Below, piece by piece: positions 10,047 through 23,000 of a stretch of 64,000 bases of DNA. Every line of letters begins with the position of its first letter. The stretch's first letter is position 1. The DNA comes from Microglena sp. YARC (taxonomy: Eukaryota; Chlorophyta; Chlorophyceae; Chlamydomonadales; Chlamydomonadaceae), in assembly GCA_022414725.1 (NCBI GenBank), contig CM039465.1, positions 23,645,108 through 23,709,107 of the forward strand, written 5' to 3'. The notes beneath the pieces are model-generated. The model saw only the letters and a list, made by a program, of their open reading frames with translations. It was not told the DNA's origin and did no database searches. The position numbers and the translations under genes were made by a program.

Positions 10047-12030
10047 ATGTTACATTACATTACATTACATGTTAAAGTCTACTTGACACCGCGAGGGTGT
10101 ATGAGACTCTGTGCTTTAAACAAAAAGAAAAAGCACCCACAAAGCAAAAAACCCCATTACATCAGGGGTGTGTCGAGGACAAACAAACCAAACTCCCAAC
10201 CACCGTTTTGGTGGCGTAGGTATTAAACCCCTTAGAGCCGGACCCAGATCTCAACCACTTACAGTGGCGGAGGTAAGAAGCTAACTAATGAGAAGTCACA
10301 AGAAGAAGAAAAAAAGGGATGATAAATTACGGTGCCACTAAGCAGTCCAGGGCTTCCTGTCTTGCTCTTCTACAAGTAGAAAGATAGTCGGCTAGGTTGC
10401 TCCAAAAAGACTTAGTGCCATTTCCATTCATAAAGGTTCTGAATGTGGAATCGCAGAATTCCACATTCCATACGGTTAAGTTGGTATCCTCATGGACATG
10501 CCTATAAATATCTGTAAACAGCTTCTGGTAGCGGAGGCGAATATCATTATAAAAAGGGCACTCAAACATATGCATTTCATCCTCAGGTTTTTGGAACCCA
10601 CACATTTGACAGTGTCTCATTGAGCGAGGGATGTGTGCTCTATCCACCACCCTCATTCTTTCTGTGTTCAGCCAATGGGAACCCATTCTAAACTGTGCTA
10701 TAGAACGAATCTGATCCTGCTTATGTAAGGCGGATGTAAAGGGAATCAAGCCATTCTCATCATTGCTGTTGGCTGCGAACCATTTTTGGTATCGAGGCGT
10801 TTAAAGCCAACCTTCTCTCATCAGGGATGTCTCTAACTGCATTGGTGTCACTTGGGTACTTAAACCTCCATGACTCAAAAACTTCAGACATAATACCTTC
10901 GACATCGACAGCCTCCAAAATGTTGATGTTTTTACTGGATCCTAGCTTGTGGAGAGCACAACGCAAGTCATGAACCCAGCCAGTGTTGGAGTCAAAAGAT
11001 TCCTCAAGAGCCATTCTAATGAGATCCTCAGGTTCTTTATGTATGGTCTTGTTCCAGAAGCGCAAAGCTTGTTTAAAGCCAAGCAAAACACAACGGGGTT
11101 CTACCCAGCTCTTCCATGATAATATTATATGTAGTAGATTGGCAAACACCCAACATTTGTTTAAGTATACCTCTATGCCATTTCTCACAAGCATGGTCAT
11201 TTGAGATAAGTGTGTTGTTCAGAATAGAAGGAGCCCACACCTCACAGCCAAATTCAGGATAGGTTGTACAAGAGAATCAAACAGGTGGGTGAGAATATCA
11301 ATATTGTATATCTCCATAGTATGGCATCGCCTACGGAGCATGTGGTGTGCCTTTTGGGCCTTAGTGAGCATCCTAGAAAAAGCAGCTTTTGCACGATTGC
11401 TTGAGTCACCATCCACAAAGAGGGATCCCAAGTAGATAAAAGATAACTTTGTAGAAAGTTGTGCTCCATCATAGACAAATTTGTAATCAGGATCCATGCG
11501 GGCCTCATCACAGAATTGCTTGTTGAAAACGACAATCTCAGTTTTCTTTATATTCACAGCCATCTTAGTAGCCTCACAGAAATCTCTCAGACAGTCAAGC
11601 ATCGCTTGCATATCTGCCGGGGATTCTGCCATTATAGCTAGGTCATCAGCATAAAGTAACAGTTGCAGAATCTTTTCCCTAAGCTCAGCCCCTACATTTG
11701 GGAGCTTGGATTGGAGGAACGATTCAATTCTATCAATGAACAGACCGAATAGGAGTGGGGATAGGGGGTCTCCTTGTTTAACTCCTACAAGGGATGGAAA
11801 GGAGGATCCAATGTCCCCATGTAGGCGAACTTGGAAAACAACATGTATGCGAGTTTGTGTCTTCGTCTAGGGTTAGCCACCCGCCAGATAGGTTGAAGGG
11901 AAGTGCCAAACCTAGCAAAAATAGAAGCGGTATTCATTTGTGGGATCAAAGCATTCTTTTCAAAATTTACTTGATCAAATATCTTCATACACGCATGGAT
12001 AGGCAGAGGTAACTTCGCACGTTTCACGTT
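10047..12030 (-). mobile_element. 5'-truncated LINE with reverse transcriptase remnant
   Basis: Non-LTR retrotransposon fragment on the minus strand. From 5' to 3' it shows a GVKQGDPLSPLLFGLFID block (about 11735-11790), the RT catalytic YADD motif (11642-11653) followed by LAIMAES, then the palm/thumb segment MAVNIKKTEIVVFN (11219-11632). A Cys-rich C-terminal region follows (HCQMCGF...MHMFECPFY, 10327-10749), the zinc-knuckle-like motif seen in many LINE ORF2 C-termini. The frame is broken between segments and the fingers domain is incomplete. A (TGTAA)n-like tail (TTACATTACATTACAT on the plus strand) marks the 3' end near 10047. Degenerate and not autonomous. Confidence 0.85.
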
Positions 12031-12819
12031 TTCATTGCAAATAATGTAAACACCGTAATAAACCGAATACTCAAAAGCGTAATACGGTACACAACCTTGA
12101 TCTTAACAGACTCGTTAGAAGTAGTTCCTCACTGTTCTCCTGGCTCCCTGTAGCTTTGCTTAGCAGCTTGCCAGCCATATGGACACATTTATATGACTTG
12201 GTTGGGCTCCTGCCCATAATTATTATACTTCAGCTGAATTGTAGCAGCAGTGCAGCACGTAACAGAGTATGGAGCACAGTGTTATCACCTTAATGGGTGT
12301 GCCTGGGAATATAATTGGACTTGGTTACATGGCCCCGGCCGTTAAGGCTGCTCGCCGTCTTGGGCGATAACATAGTACTCCTCAGCAGGCAAGGTTTTTG
12401 TAGAAGTTACCAAGTTCAAGTTCAGTCAAGCTCAAGTAGAAGATACATAGCTAGGAAGGCGATGAAATATTAAGTTGTGGAGATGGCTTGGCTTTGCCAA
12501 GCGCCCAAGTTTACTGGTGTTTGTGTGGGGCAGCAGAGAGGTACGAGCAAGATTGAGGGTCATGTTCCATCAAGCATAATGTCATGGTTGATAATGATGC
12601 CAGCCCCCCCTCACGGAGACTTGCCATGTTTTTGTGTAGGAGTGCCAACACCATTCAAACTCAATCTTCGTTGCCGCTGGTTTGTGTCTGGAGACCCACC
12701 TCCTGGGGTGAAATTCCTTCGATAACTTAAAACATAAATGTTGCCCAGTGCCCAGAAAACCAAAATCGGGTTTAGGGCTTCAGGCATTTAAATACCTTGA
12801 ACTAGGTGACATGCAGGGT

Positions 12820-13140
12820 TGTGCAGGACGCGCGTCCTTGCGTCCCAGGACGCAACATGGGGAGGGTCCGTTGCGTCGCAGACGCAACATGGGAGGGTCC
12901 GTTGCGTCCCGGACGCAGATCCATGATGTTGGTTGCGTCGCAGACGCAGGTTCAACATGTTGGTTGCGTCTCACTCATCAGTTGATTGGCCCACCACCAC
13001 TCCATTGCCATGGGCTAAGGCTTCTTTTGATAGTGAGATGCATCCTAATGACCTGGATGCGTTCCAGGACGCAACCTACCAAATCGGATGCGTCCCAGGA
13101 CGCAACAGACCGAATTAGGTTGCGTCCCAGGACGCAACCC
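12820..13140. repeat. Cluster of GACGCAA-type short palindromes
   Basis: At least seven imperfect palindromes built from TTGCGTC and GACGCAA, with 1-5 bases between arms. Several are separated by ATGGGGAGGGTCCG or ATGTTGG spacers. Noncoding. Confidence 0.75.
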
Positions 13141-13315
13141 CTGGGGTCCGTTTGAAGCACCCTGGTGACATGGCTCAAGCCTTAAGACAACTCTGCATCT
13201 TCAGCTGAAACGAGTAATTGACATCATCCAAACTTACTTCCAATACAAAAACAAGCCATCCAGCCTCAGTCCAGCTTTCTCACATACCAGTAGTCACTAT
13301 ATTATATTGTAGAAT

Positions 13316-13454
13316 TAAATTATCACTGTAGCACGAACTCAGGGCCCCCGTCGGTTAAATGATTGTTTGAGGTTCAGTTCATCAGTGCTTTTTCTTTTTA
13401 AGCCCTTCCTAAACTGTTGGGCAAGTCCCTTCAGCCTATTTGGCCAACCCCTGG
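13316..13454 (-). repeat. Dispersed repeat family A copy (reverse)
   Basis: Reverse complement of the family at 7841-7980: TATCACTGTAGCACGAACTC at the left and TTGGCCAACCCCTGG at the right. Confidence 0.75.
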
Positions 13455-14014
13455 ACTGTAACATCTATCTAGTCACTGATAAATGTGATGATATGACTCG
13501 CTACGACTCGTGAGTCATATCCTGTACTGCCTGGTAAGGTTCCCATGGACAGAACCCCCCTACGATATCTGCTAGTTTATCGAGGGTCTTGTTACCATAT
13601 CTAAGCTATCAAAATAACTATACCGGTACATTCTCTTCCAAGTTATTGTCTTTGTGCAAATCTTCACTACGACAAATTGAGGGGAAAACGACCTGCAACG
13701 GTACCTGCATATCTACAACACCCATAGGAATGAGGCGTATCAGACAAAACATGTGTTTTCATATTCAAAGCAGACAAGAGCATACCTGCACATGCATAGG
13801 AGCCATCTTTGTCAGAGTGCATCGTGGGCTTGTAAGAATTTCTTGCGAGCACAACTGTAGTAGCAATCAAGTGAGGTTGGCCAGATCAGCAATATGTACG
13901 AGTTGGACATGGCTACTGTTGTTGCATTTTGCGTTAACCCAGGACGAGAGATAGGGTGTGTCAGTTCTTCATTCTGACCGGTCGCCGTGCAATTGCTTCA
14001 TCCGCACAGTTCAT

Positions 14015-17000
14015 CTAGTCCTCCCCCATCAAAGCTTCAGACAAGAGATCAGCCTCGTCTTTCGTGAGGACTGAAGCAGCATCGTCCACAGGCACTGCCA
14101 TCTCCATCCCCCCGTGACTGCTAATGGAAAGGGCCTCCCCTAAAGACCCATGCCTTGATAGAGAGTGACTCCCACTGACGGGGGGCAAGCCCATGTTCAC
14201 ACTATCCTGCCTTCCAGATGAAGGGCGGCTGATGTTAGCCTTCGTGCTGCTGGTGCTGGCCGACACTGGCCGACTCCTGGTTGCAGAGCCTCGCCGGCTG
14301 CTATTCTGCGATTGCAAGCTAGGTGGCTCTTCAGTCAAACTGCCCCTGGCCGAACCTGGTCGCTGCCCTCTTGAGCCTCTACCCACAGGCTGCTCCTGAA
14401 GGATCTCCTCTGCCTCTGCAAGTACCTGCTGGGTCAGCTGTTCAGCCTGGCCGTACGCAGCGTTCAACTCCTTCAGAGTCTTCATGTCATCCTGGCTGAG
14501 CCCACCCTGTGACCTGCCTAACTTTGCAGTAGAGCGCATGGAGCTAGCCACACTAGCTGCGGGGCTAGAAAAGCCTTTACTGTTGCTGTATCTATCATAA
14601 TGTACTGCTTGAGGCTCTGGTGGCATCAGCATGGTGGATGCGGGCGATGGCTCTGAGTCAAGAGCGCCACGAGGTAGGACAGGGTTGCGGGATGGTGAGC
14701 GGTATGGAGAGCCGCTTCTACCGCTGAGTCCTCTTGGGGACCATGCTTGACTTCCACTATTTGCCATGCTTTCATTCTCACAGATGGTTCCAAGTGCCGG
14801 GGGCGGCAGTGAGACGGAGGTTTGAAGCTCCTGAGTTTCTTGAGCAGAGGATGGGCGGGAGGTGCTGCCTGTTGTTGCAACAAGAGACTTCGCCTGCATG
14901 TGTAATGGAGCATAGCTGGGATGGGGCACACTGATGTACAGGACGGTAGGGCGTGATGCCATGATACACACTTTTTTGTGTGCAAATTGAGCGCCTCGGT
15001 GTGACGCCAGTGCGACGTGCTGCCCCCCCCCCCCCCCCCCACCCACCCACACACACCCACCGGGCTTCGCCCTGTACCGTGCTACGCCACAATCCTGAAG
15101 CTTGGCTTGCAACGCAAATTTTGCTACACATCTGGACCAACAGAAAGCTGACAAGCAAATATAATGATAAACAGCAACCATGAAGGATGCACAAGTGCTG
15201 AAACTGAACAAAATAAAAGCGGATTCCATGAGTATTTAGTCCATGCAGAAATACAACAGATTCTGGTCATCCCTGTAGAATGCTCTTTAACAGGATTTTG
15301 CTATCCCTTCCAAGTTCCTAACTATCTATAGGCAAATGAGCTGTGCAAACATCCTAAGACTGCATCACCTCAATTTGGCCAAAGTTAATCAACAAAGCAG
15401 GGATGGTAGTCAAGTACCATCTCAGTAAATTTGATAGAAACCCTGTTTGTTTAATTGCCTCATACTTCACGTCCAATCAATTGGAATATGTTCATGCAGC
15501 ACCAGGGAGATCTAGGTTGCACAAGGGCGAGCGCAATCAATATTTTAGGAAATCTACGATCAGGCCAGGCAACAGTTGAGAGATTTTTCTCCCCCCCCCC
15601 CCCCCCCCCCCCCCCAAATAGTCACACCAGAGAGAGCCAACAATGTGCCAACCTACCTTGGGCATCAACATGGATGGTATCGGTGGCCGAGGTGCTGTGT
15701 TGTACACCTTGGTCTGCACTGCGCTAGGAACCAGAGGGTGTGCTGTCCTCCTACTGCCAGGGGTGGTCTGAGGCCGAGCTGCACGGGGGGGTGAGCCATA
15801 CATGGACACCAGGGGCCTCGCCGTCCTCCTACTTTGACTTGAGGGGGCAGATTGTGCTCGCATTGAGGTGCCCAGTGGTTTGCCTGCAGTTGGAGTAACA
15901 AGAAGGTGGACGCTGGGTCAGGATTGCTTTGTGGTGTGTTTGCTGAATAGGCGAATAGGCTTGATCCCGTTCAACGAATGGCTCAATGGCAGAGCTCCTT
16001 GAACGACGTAGGTGCCGGGTTTGAATCCCGGTTTTGAATAAGTCTCCGCGGCCGCTGTAAGGTAAAGTAGCAGCCTGTTCCCTGCCGCCGTAAGACGGGG
16101 CTCCCTTAATACCACGCCCCACCAGACGTTATCATTATGAATAGGTGAGGAAAGAGACTGTGCTCTGACTTTTTTTGAAATGCAAAGGCTCTCAAAAGTT
16201 ATGTAGCTCCAAGTGGGGGGGGAATCCGGTCATGGATGCGACACGAGGCGGCTGATGGTGATATGGTGATATGAAGTGCTACAACTCGTGTGACAAAGAA
16301 AGAAGGTGGTCGATGCGGTTGAGAACTGGTGCGGCCTGGGTGCGGCTATGCAAATTATCAAAAATCCACTGCTGTTATGACAGCCATGCACCAACACAAA
16401 ATATAATGGTGGCAGCAAAAATGGGCTAGAGCACAGTTCACATCTCTACTTGCTATTTGTACTACTCACTCAATGAAATGGCCAGATCCTCTAAAGAAGC
16501 CCGGCTTAACTCAGCAGCAGCCTTAGGGCACACAGCTGCCGTAGCGAGAAGGAAGGAGGGAGAGGCACGGTGGCGCAGGTAATACTCTCGAGTCATGTTA
16601 GGGTTGGCTCGCCGCAAGCATGGAGGAATGGCATCCACGGCATGTATACGGTCGGTCTCGCTGTTCAGTTGGGAGGCCTGATGGAACCAGTGCTGGAGCA
16701 AAAGCTTGTAGGTAACCTACAGAGCAGAGCGGAGGAGGGAGGGACAAACATCCCAGGTGATACAACTTCCAGTTTGGGCATGATGTATGCACAACAGCGA
16801 TCACAAATGGTGCATGACAGACAGATATGTTTTGACGCTTTGTCGACAAAAATATGGAGCACCTCAGAGTGTAGCTGCTGCTTGGCTGTACTAGACACTT
16901 CCGGAGTTGAGCGCTTCTTTTGGGGGCTACAAATTGCAGCTTTTAGTCAGCTCCATTGGCCAGCCACTGGGCCAATCCCCAAAGCTTTCAGCTGCATTTG

Positions 17001-20000
17001 AATGCCCTTTAGGTCAGCTTTCAGGCACACTAGCTAGCTCCATGTTTGGCCCAAGGACAGAGGAAGGGAGCTGCCTAGAAGCTGCAACGCGTAGCCCCAA
17101 AAAGAAACAGTGACGGAATTGCACTTGCGGAGCTGGGTTCTGATGAACAGAGGCGTTCCTTGGATGCGGCCTGTTCCTACCTCTTATGTGAGCCCCCCCC
17201 CCCCCCCCCCATACCCATACCCCTTCTGCAAATCTTCCTCTACACACCTCAATCTTTTGGTCGCCGCAGAAAGTCTCCCCTGTCATGACACACATGAATG
17301 GTCGATGATCAACAGGGATCGGCTTGTCCTCCTCCACGACTGTTGGATCCTTCAACTTGACGCTCAGCCTGGCTGCCACCACATTGGCCAGGGGAGACCT
17401 CTTGGGTAGAGCATATTGGCGCAGCGCTTCTTTATCTAGCTTCAGGTTGTTGCAGAACAGAAGCCATATCCTGCACAGGATGTAGATAGCCACCAAGGTC
17501 AGAGCTAGAGTAGCCATAGACTCCAGCCAAAAAACAAAGAGGGCTACCCCCTAGAGCTTCTACTAGAAAAATAATTTAGTTTTTTATTACAACTGAAAAT
17601 TGGAGGCAGTGTCCGTAGTTCTGAAGGCAGGCCGAATGGTAGAGGATTCCAGTAATTGAACCTCAGACTACCACTGTGCATACATGAGAGCACGGCCAGC
17701 TACGCATCCTCACTCGATGGCTACCACAGATATCTGACTTCTTATGTTCTTATCCAGTTTGTCCCAGTGGCTGGCTATTGGAGCTAGCAGGAAGCTGCCA
17801 CGAGTAGCCCCCAAAGGAATTAGTGTGGACCAGGGTACTACTTCTTGCCAAATTGGTCAGCGCTTAAAGCGCACAGACGTCAAATTGGTCAGCGCTTTTT
17901 AGTGCAAAAAGCGCAAAAACTGCGCGCTGCGCCCACAGGGGGTTAAAAAGACTGCGCGAAACGCCCAGAGGGGCTCAAAAAGGCAGCTCAGCACCGCGCG
18001 CGCTTAGTACTACCCTGGTGTGTACCAGTGATGCCCAAGTGCCGTTCTGAAGACCTACTTGTTAAGGTATCAAACATAGGCTGGTCAGCTACAAAATGAG
18101 ACATGACATGTATGCGCACACACACAAGCAGTCACAGGTCCAGTGTCCACTTTGGCTGGCTGCCCGTAGGCGTATATCCTCTAGTCTTCTTTTCAATACT
18201 GCTATGAAGTATAATCCTCCACCCCCACCCCACCCAATATAGTCTCTTTCCCATATCTCTTTTAATGAGAACGTCTGGTGGGGCCTGGTATTAAGGGAGC
18301 CCCGTCTTACAGCGGTAGAGAGCGGGCTGCTACTTTACCTGTACAAAGCTACCATGGCGGTTGACAGCGACCGAAAACACTTAAGCGCACCCGTGTGGAT
18401 TCGAACCCAGCACCATCATCATTCAAGTCGCTCTGCCATTGAGCCGTTTGTTGAACATATCCCATATCCCATATCTTTATATATGTTGTTACATTCCAGG
18501 GGTAGGCCAAATAGGCTAAAGAGACATGCCCAACTGTGACAGGAGGCGCTTAAAACGAAAAATCACTGATGAACTGAACTCCAAACAATCGTTTTACCGA
18601 CGGGGGCCCTGAGTTCGTGCTTCAGTGAAAATGTAATGATATGATTATAAATCTCAACATACTGAGCACCGTCGTGTCATCATCCTTTTCAGACCATGCA
18701 TCTTCATGAAGACTTGCATCTGACTTGTTGCCATGGTCAATCTTGAGAACAACTCATACAGTCTCCTCTTAATGTTGATTCTCTTTTCAAAAAATCCAAC
18801 TTCGGTCCCTAGTCCTCACTGACCGGAAAGAAGCTTTTGTTTGTTTACCCCCCACCCACGCCTCTTACTTGTTGTCATGGTCAATCTTGAAGAACAGCTC
18901 TTACTGTCTCCTCTTAATGTTGATTTCTCTTTTCACAAATTTCAACTTTGGTCCCTCCCAGTACTCACCCTGCCCGTAAACAAGCTTTTATTTGTTACCC
19001 CCCACACCCACACCCACCCACCCCCCACGCCTCTTACTTGTTGTCATGGTCAATCTTGAAGAATAGCTCCATCTTTGCCACCACGACCGAGGATTGGCTC
19101 ACATCCTTCAAGTGGCGCACCACACTCTCACACAACTTCTCTAATTGGCTCTTCAAGGACATACTCATAATGAGGCTATGTTGGTTGAGCCAGGTGTCAA
19201 AGCCAAAGGTCGCAATCTTCTTCTCCAGGGGCTCAGCTTGGGAGATGAGAGAGAATCTAGCAGGATGGGGGTGTTGGATTGTGTGAGGAGAGGTATTGTG
19301 TTAGTTGAATTCCTTGGGCCAAGTAAAAATTTAAAAAGATTGCCAAGATTTAGGAGCTGTTACTAGGGAACAGCAATATGATATCATGTGATATCATGAT
19401 ATCATATGATGCCGGCCGTCTGACTAGGCTAAAGCTACCATTTATGTACATATTATATGATGCAGTTTGTATGATATTATATCATATCATACTCGCCTTT
19501 GGTGAATATCGTATGATATGCCAGTCCCTACCTGTTATGCATTGGGTATGTGCCCCAAGTAGCAGCAGTAGCTTATTGAGACCAGCTCAAGTAGGCTTCA
19601 TCAGCATACAGCTAAACGATGTCAATTGACACATCAGCCGATGGACACTGTTTCCTTCTAGAGGGATACACATAGGCAGCTTTCTTCCCCTGTCCTTAGG
19701 CCAAACCTGAAGCTAGCTAGTGCGTCTGAAAGCTGATATGACAGTCATTACAATGCAGCTGCAAGCATTGGGTTTGGCCCAATGGCAGGCTATTGGAGCT
19801 GATGGTAAGCTGCCATGAGTAGCCCAACAAGTCCTATGCAGCGTCGCAAGCGACGCGGAAAATTGGCGGAGTGTGTTGGCAACGGAACGAAAGGTGGCAA
19901 CGATGGAGCTGACCGAAGCGAGTTAGTTACGCGACCGTTGGGTGACGTGTCGGGCTTCAAGAATTTTTTCGGTCGGACGGACAAATGGGTAAACATGGGG

Positions 20001-23000
20001 GCTCCCGCCCCCTTGAAGTGGGGGCTCCGCCAATAATGAAACAGTGGCATTGAAGTTGAGAGCCAGCTACATGTGCTATCACCCAGTGGGGTGGCATTCT
20101 GCAGAGGGAGGGTATTAGTCACCTTAACCTTCCCTATCCTTCACTTGCTTTTCCATGTATATAGAATTGTCAAGTACGATATTGCATAGATATATCGTAT
20201 GATATATCGTACGACATCGTATGATATTGTATGATATGTCGCCTGATAATCTTGGGGACCAGTACGACATTGACGTAACTACAGATATAACAAATGTGGA
20301 CCCTTCACACTAACCTGTTTGTCCTTTTCTCATACACTATAGCCTCTGGCGTCCATAGAGCTCGAATTATGTGGTCTTGCGCCTCCCTCGGTTGCACGAA
20401 TTTCTGCAGGACTCCGTCATGGAGCTGCTCAGAGCGCACTTTGTACATGCCGGGATCGATGAGGTCCTGGATGAGAGGAGTAAGACAGAGTGCGGGTGGT
20501 TGGCCCCAGTGGAAGCAAACGGGCTGGCCCTCTAAACCCACACCTTGTAAGGAGGCGTACCCTTTATTTGATTAAGACAGAGTGGTGCAGCATTCATATA
20601 CAGGGAGGGTGGCAAAGGTGAAAACAGTATTAATCTAGGCCAGACAGCAAACAAAGATGGGTAGAAATACAAAAGTATATTTCACACTCTGCTCCTGGCT
20701 TGGATGAAGCATGAATGAAGCATGGATGAAGCATGGATGAAGCATGGATGAAGCATGGATGAAGCATGATTGAAGCATGGATGAAGCATGGATGAAGCAT
20801 GATTGAAGCATGAATGAAGCATGATTGAAGCATGGATGAAGCATGGATGAAGCATGGATGAAGCATGGATGAAGCAAGGATAAAACATGATTGGAGCATG
20901 GATGAAGCATGGATGAAGCATGATTGAAGCATGGATAAAACATGGATGAAGCATGATTGAAGCATGGATGAAGCATGGATGAAGCATGAAGCAAGATTGA
21001 AGCATGGATGAAGCATGCATGAAGCATGATTGAATCATGGATGAAGCATGGATGAATCATGGATGAAGCATGGATGAAGCATGATTGAAGCATGGATGAA
21101 GCATGAAGCATGATTGAAGCATGGATGAAGCATGGATAAAGCATGTATGAAGCATGATTGAAGTATGGATGAAGCATGGATGAAGCATGATTGAAGCATG
21201 GATGAAGCATGGATGAAGCATGGATGAAGCATGGATGAAGCATGCATGAAGCATGATTGAAGCATGATTGAAGCATGGATGAAGCATGATGAAGCATGGA
21301 TGAAGCATGATTGAAGCATGGATGAAGCATGGATGAAGCATGATCGAAGCATGATCGAAGCATGGATGAAGCATGGATGAAGCATGGATAAAGCATGGAT
21401 GAAGCATGATTGAAGCATGGATGAAGCATGGATGAAGCATGATTGAAGCATGGATGAAGCATGGATGAACGCATGGATGAAGCAAGCATGGATGAAGCAT
21501 GATTGAAGCATGGATGAAGCATGGATGAAGCATGGATGAAGCATGGATGAAGCATGGATGAAGCATGATTGAAGCATGGATGAAGCATGGGTGAAGCATG
21601 ATTGAAGCATGGATGAAGCATGGATAAAGCATGTATGAAGCATGATTGAAGCATGGATGAAGCATGGATGAAGCATGATTGAAGCATGGATGAAGCATGG
21701 ATGAAGCATGATTGAAGCATGGATGAAGCATGGATGAAGCATGGATGAAGCATGGATGAAGCATGCATGAAGCATGCATGAAGTATGATTGAAGCATGGA
21801 TGAAGCATGGATGAAGCATGATTGAAGCATGGATGAAGCATGGATGAAGCATGATTGAAGCATGGATGAAGCATGGATGAAGCATGATCGAAGCATGATC
21901 GAAGCATGGATGAAGCATGGATGAAGCATGGATAAAGCATGGATGAAGCATGATTGAAGCATGGATGAAGCATGGATGAAGCATGATTGAAGCATGGATG
22001 AAGCATGGATGACGCATGGATGAAGCATGATTGAAGCATGGATGAAGCATGATTGAAGCATGGATGAAGCATGGATGAAGCATGGATGAAGCATGGATGA
22101 AGCATGATTGAAGCATGGATGAAGCATGGATGAAGCATGATTTGTAGCAGGATAGCCTGCTACTAGCCTAACTTGACATCTCGAGACTGTCTTTTCGATG
22201 TCCCCATAGCCTAGTTCGGCTTCATGATTGAAGCATGGATGAAGCATGGATGAAGCATGATTAAAGCATGGATGAAGCATGGATGAAGCATGGATGAAGC
22301 ATGATTGAAGCATGGATGAAGCATGGATGAAGCTTGAATGAAGCATGGATGAAGCATGGATGAAGCATGGATTCCCTTCCTCCACATCTCTGCCGCACAC
22401 CCCTGCACCTTGAAATCAACTCAATGTCTAGTGCATGCTAAGATAAGCAGAGATATTGTCACAATCAGCAACGTCACAACTCACTTGCGCTCGCCCGAAT
22501 TCAAGAAACTCCATGTGGATTTCTTCTTCCGTGCTTTCCCTCTCATCTTCTTTATAAGCAAACAGCTTCTCCTTCTTTGGAGCTGATGTATAGTGCGTCA
22601 TGGTGCCACTGAACCATGAGCAAGCGTCAACACCAGTGGCCTTCTTAGATGTGAATGCAGCACCAATGGTTTTTCCATCTAGGTTCTCACGCTTCTTGCG
22701 CATTATCTGTGTGAAGGGGAAGGTGGGGAGGGGGGAGGGGGGGGTGAGGTGAAGGGGAAGGTGGGACGGGGAGGGTGGGGTGGGGTGAAGGGGAAGGTGG
22801 TGAGGGGGAGGGGGGGTGAGGTGAAGGGAAGGTGGGGACGGGGAGCGGGGGTGAGGTGAAGGGGAAGGTGAGGAGGAGGAGGGGGGGGGGGGGGAGGGGG
22901 GGGGGAGCTGAAGGGGAAGGTGGGGAGGGGGGGGGGGGGGGGGGGAAGGGAAGGTGGAGAGGGAGAGGGGGGGGGAGGTGAAGGTGAAGGGGGGGAGGGA

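Larger units (their letters stand above)
12031..14014. other. Intergenic: GACGCAA palindrome cluster and family A repeat, no gene
   Basis: 12820-13140 holds several inverted repeats of the type TTGCGTCCCAGGACGCAA. 13316-13454 is a family A repeat in reverse orientation. No coding region could be supported in the rest. Confidence 0.5.

Noticed and set aside
17471..17517. An ATG-started hydrophobic N-terminus ([14 protein letters not shown]) suggesting a separate membrane-protein gene
   Set aside because: It ends at a good acceptor (TGTGCAG|G) that joins exon 6 of the upstream exons in exact phase, giving continuous HDN-KIWLLF sequence, so it is read as intron.
20701..22372. CRISPR-like array
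   Set aside because: Units are contiguous 11-mers without unique spacers, in a eukaryotic intron.
20635..22400. Very long minus-strand ORFs (up to 493 codons) of [14 protein letters not shown] repeats
   Set aside because: Pure 11-bp minisatellite with no stop in any minus frame; intronic.
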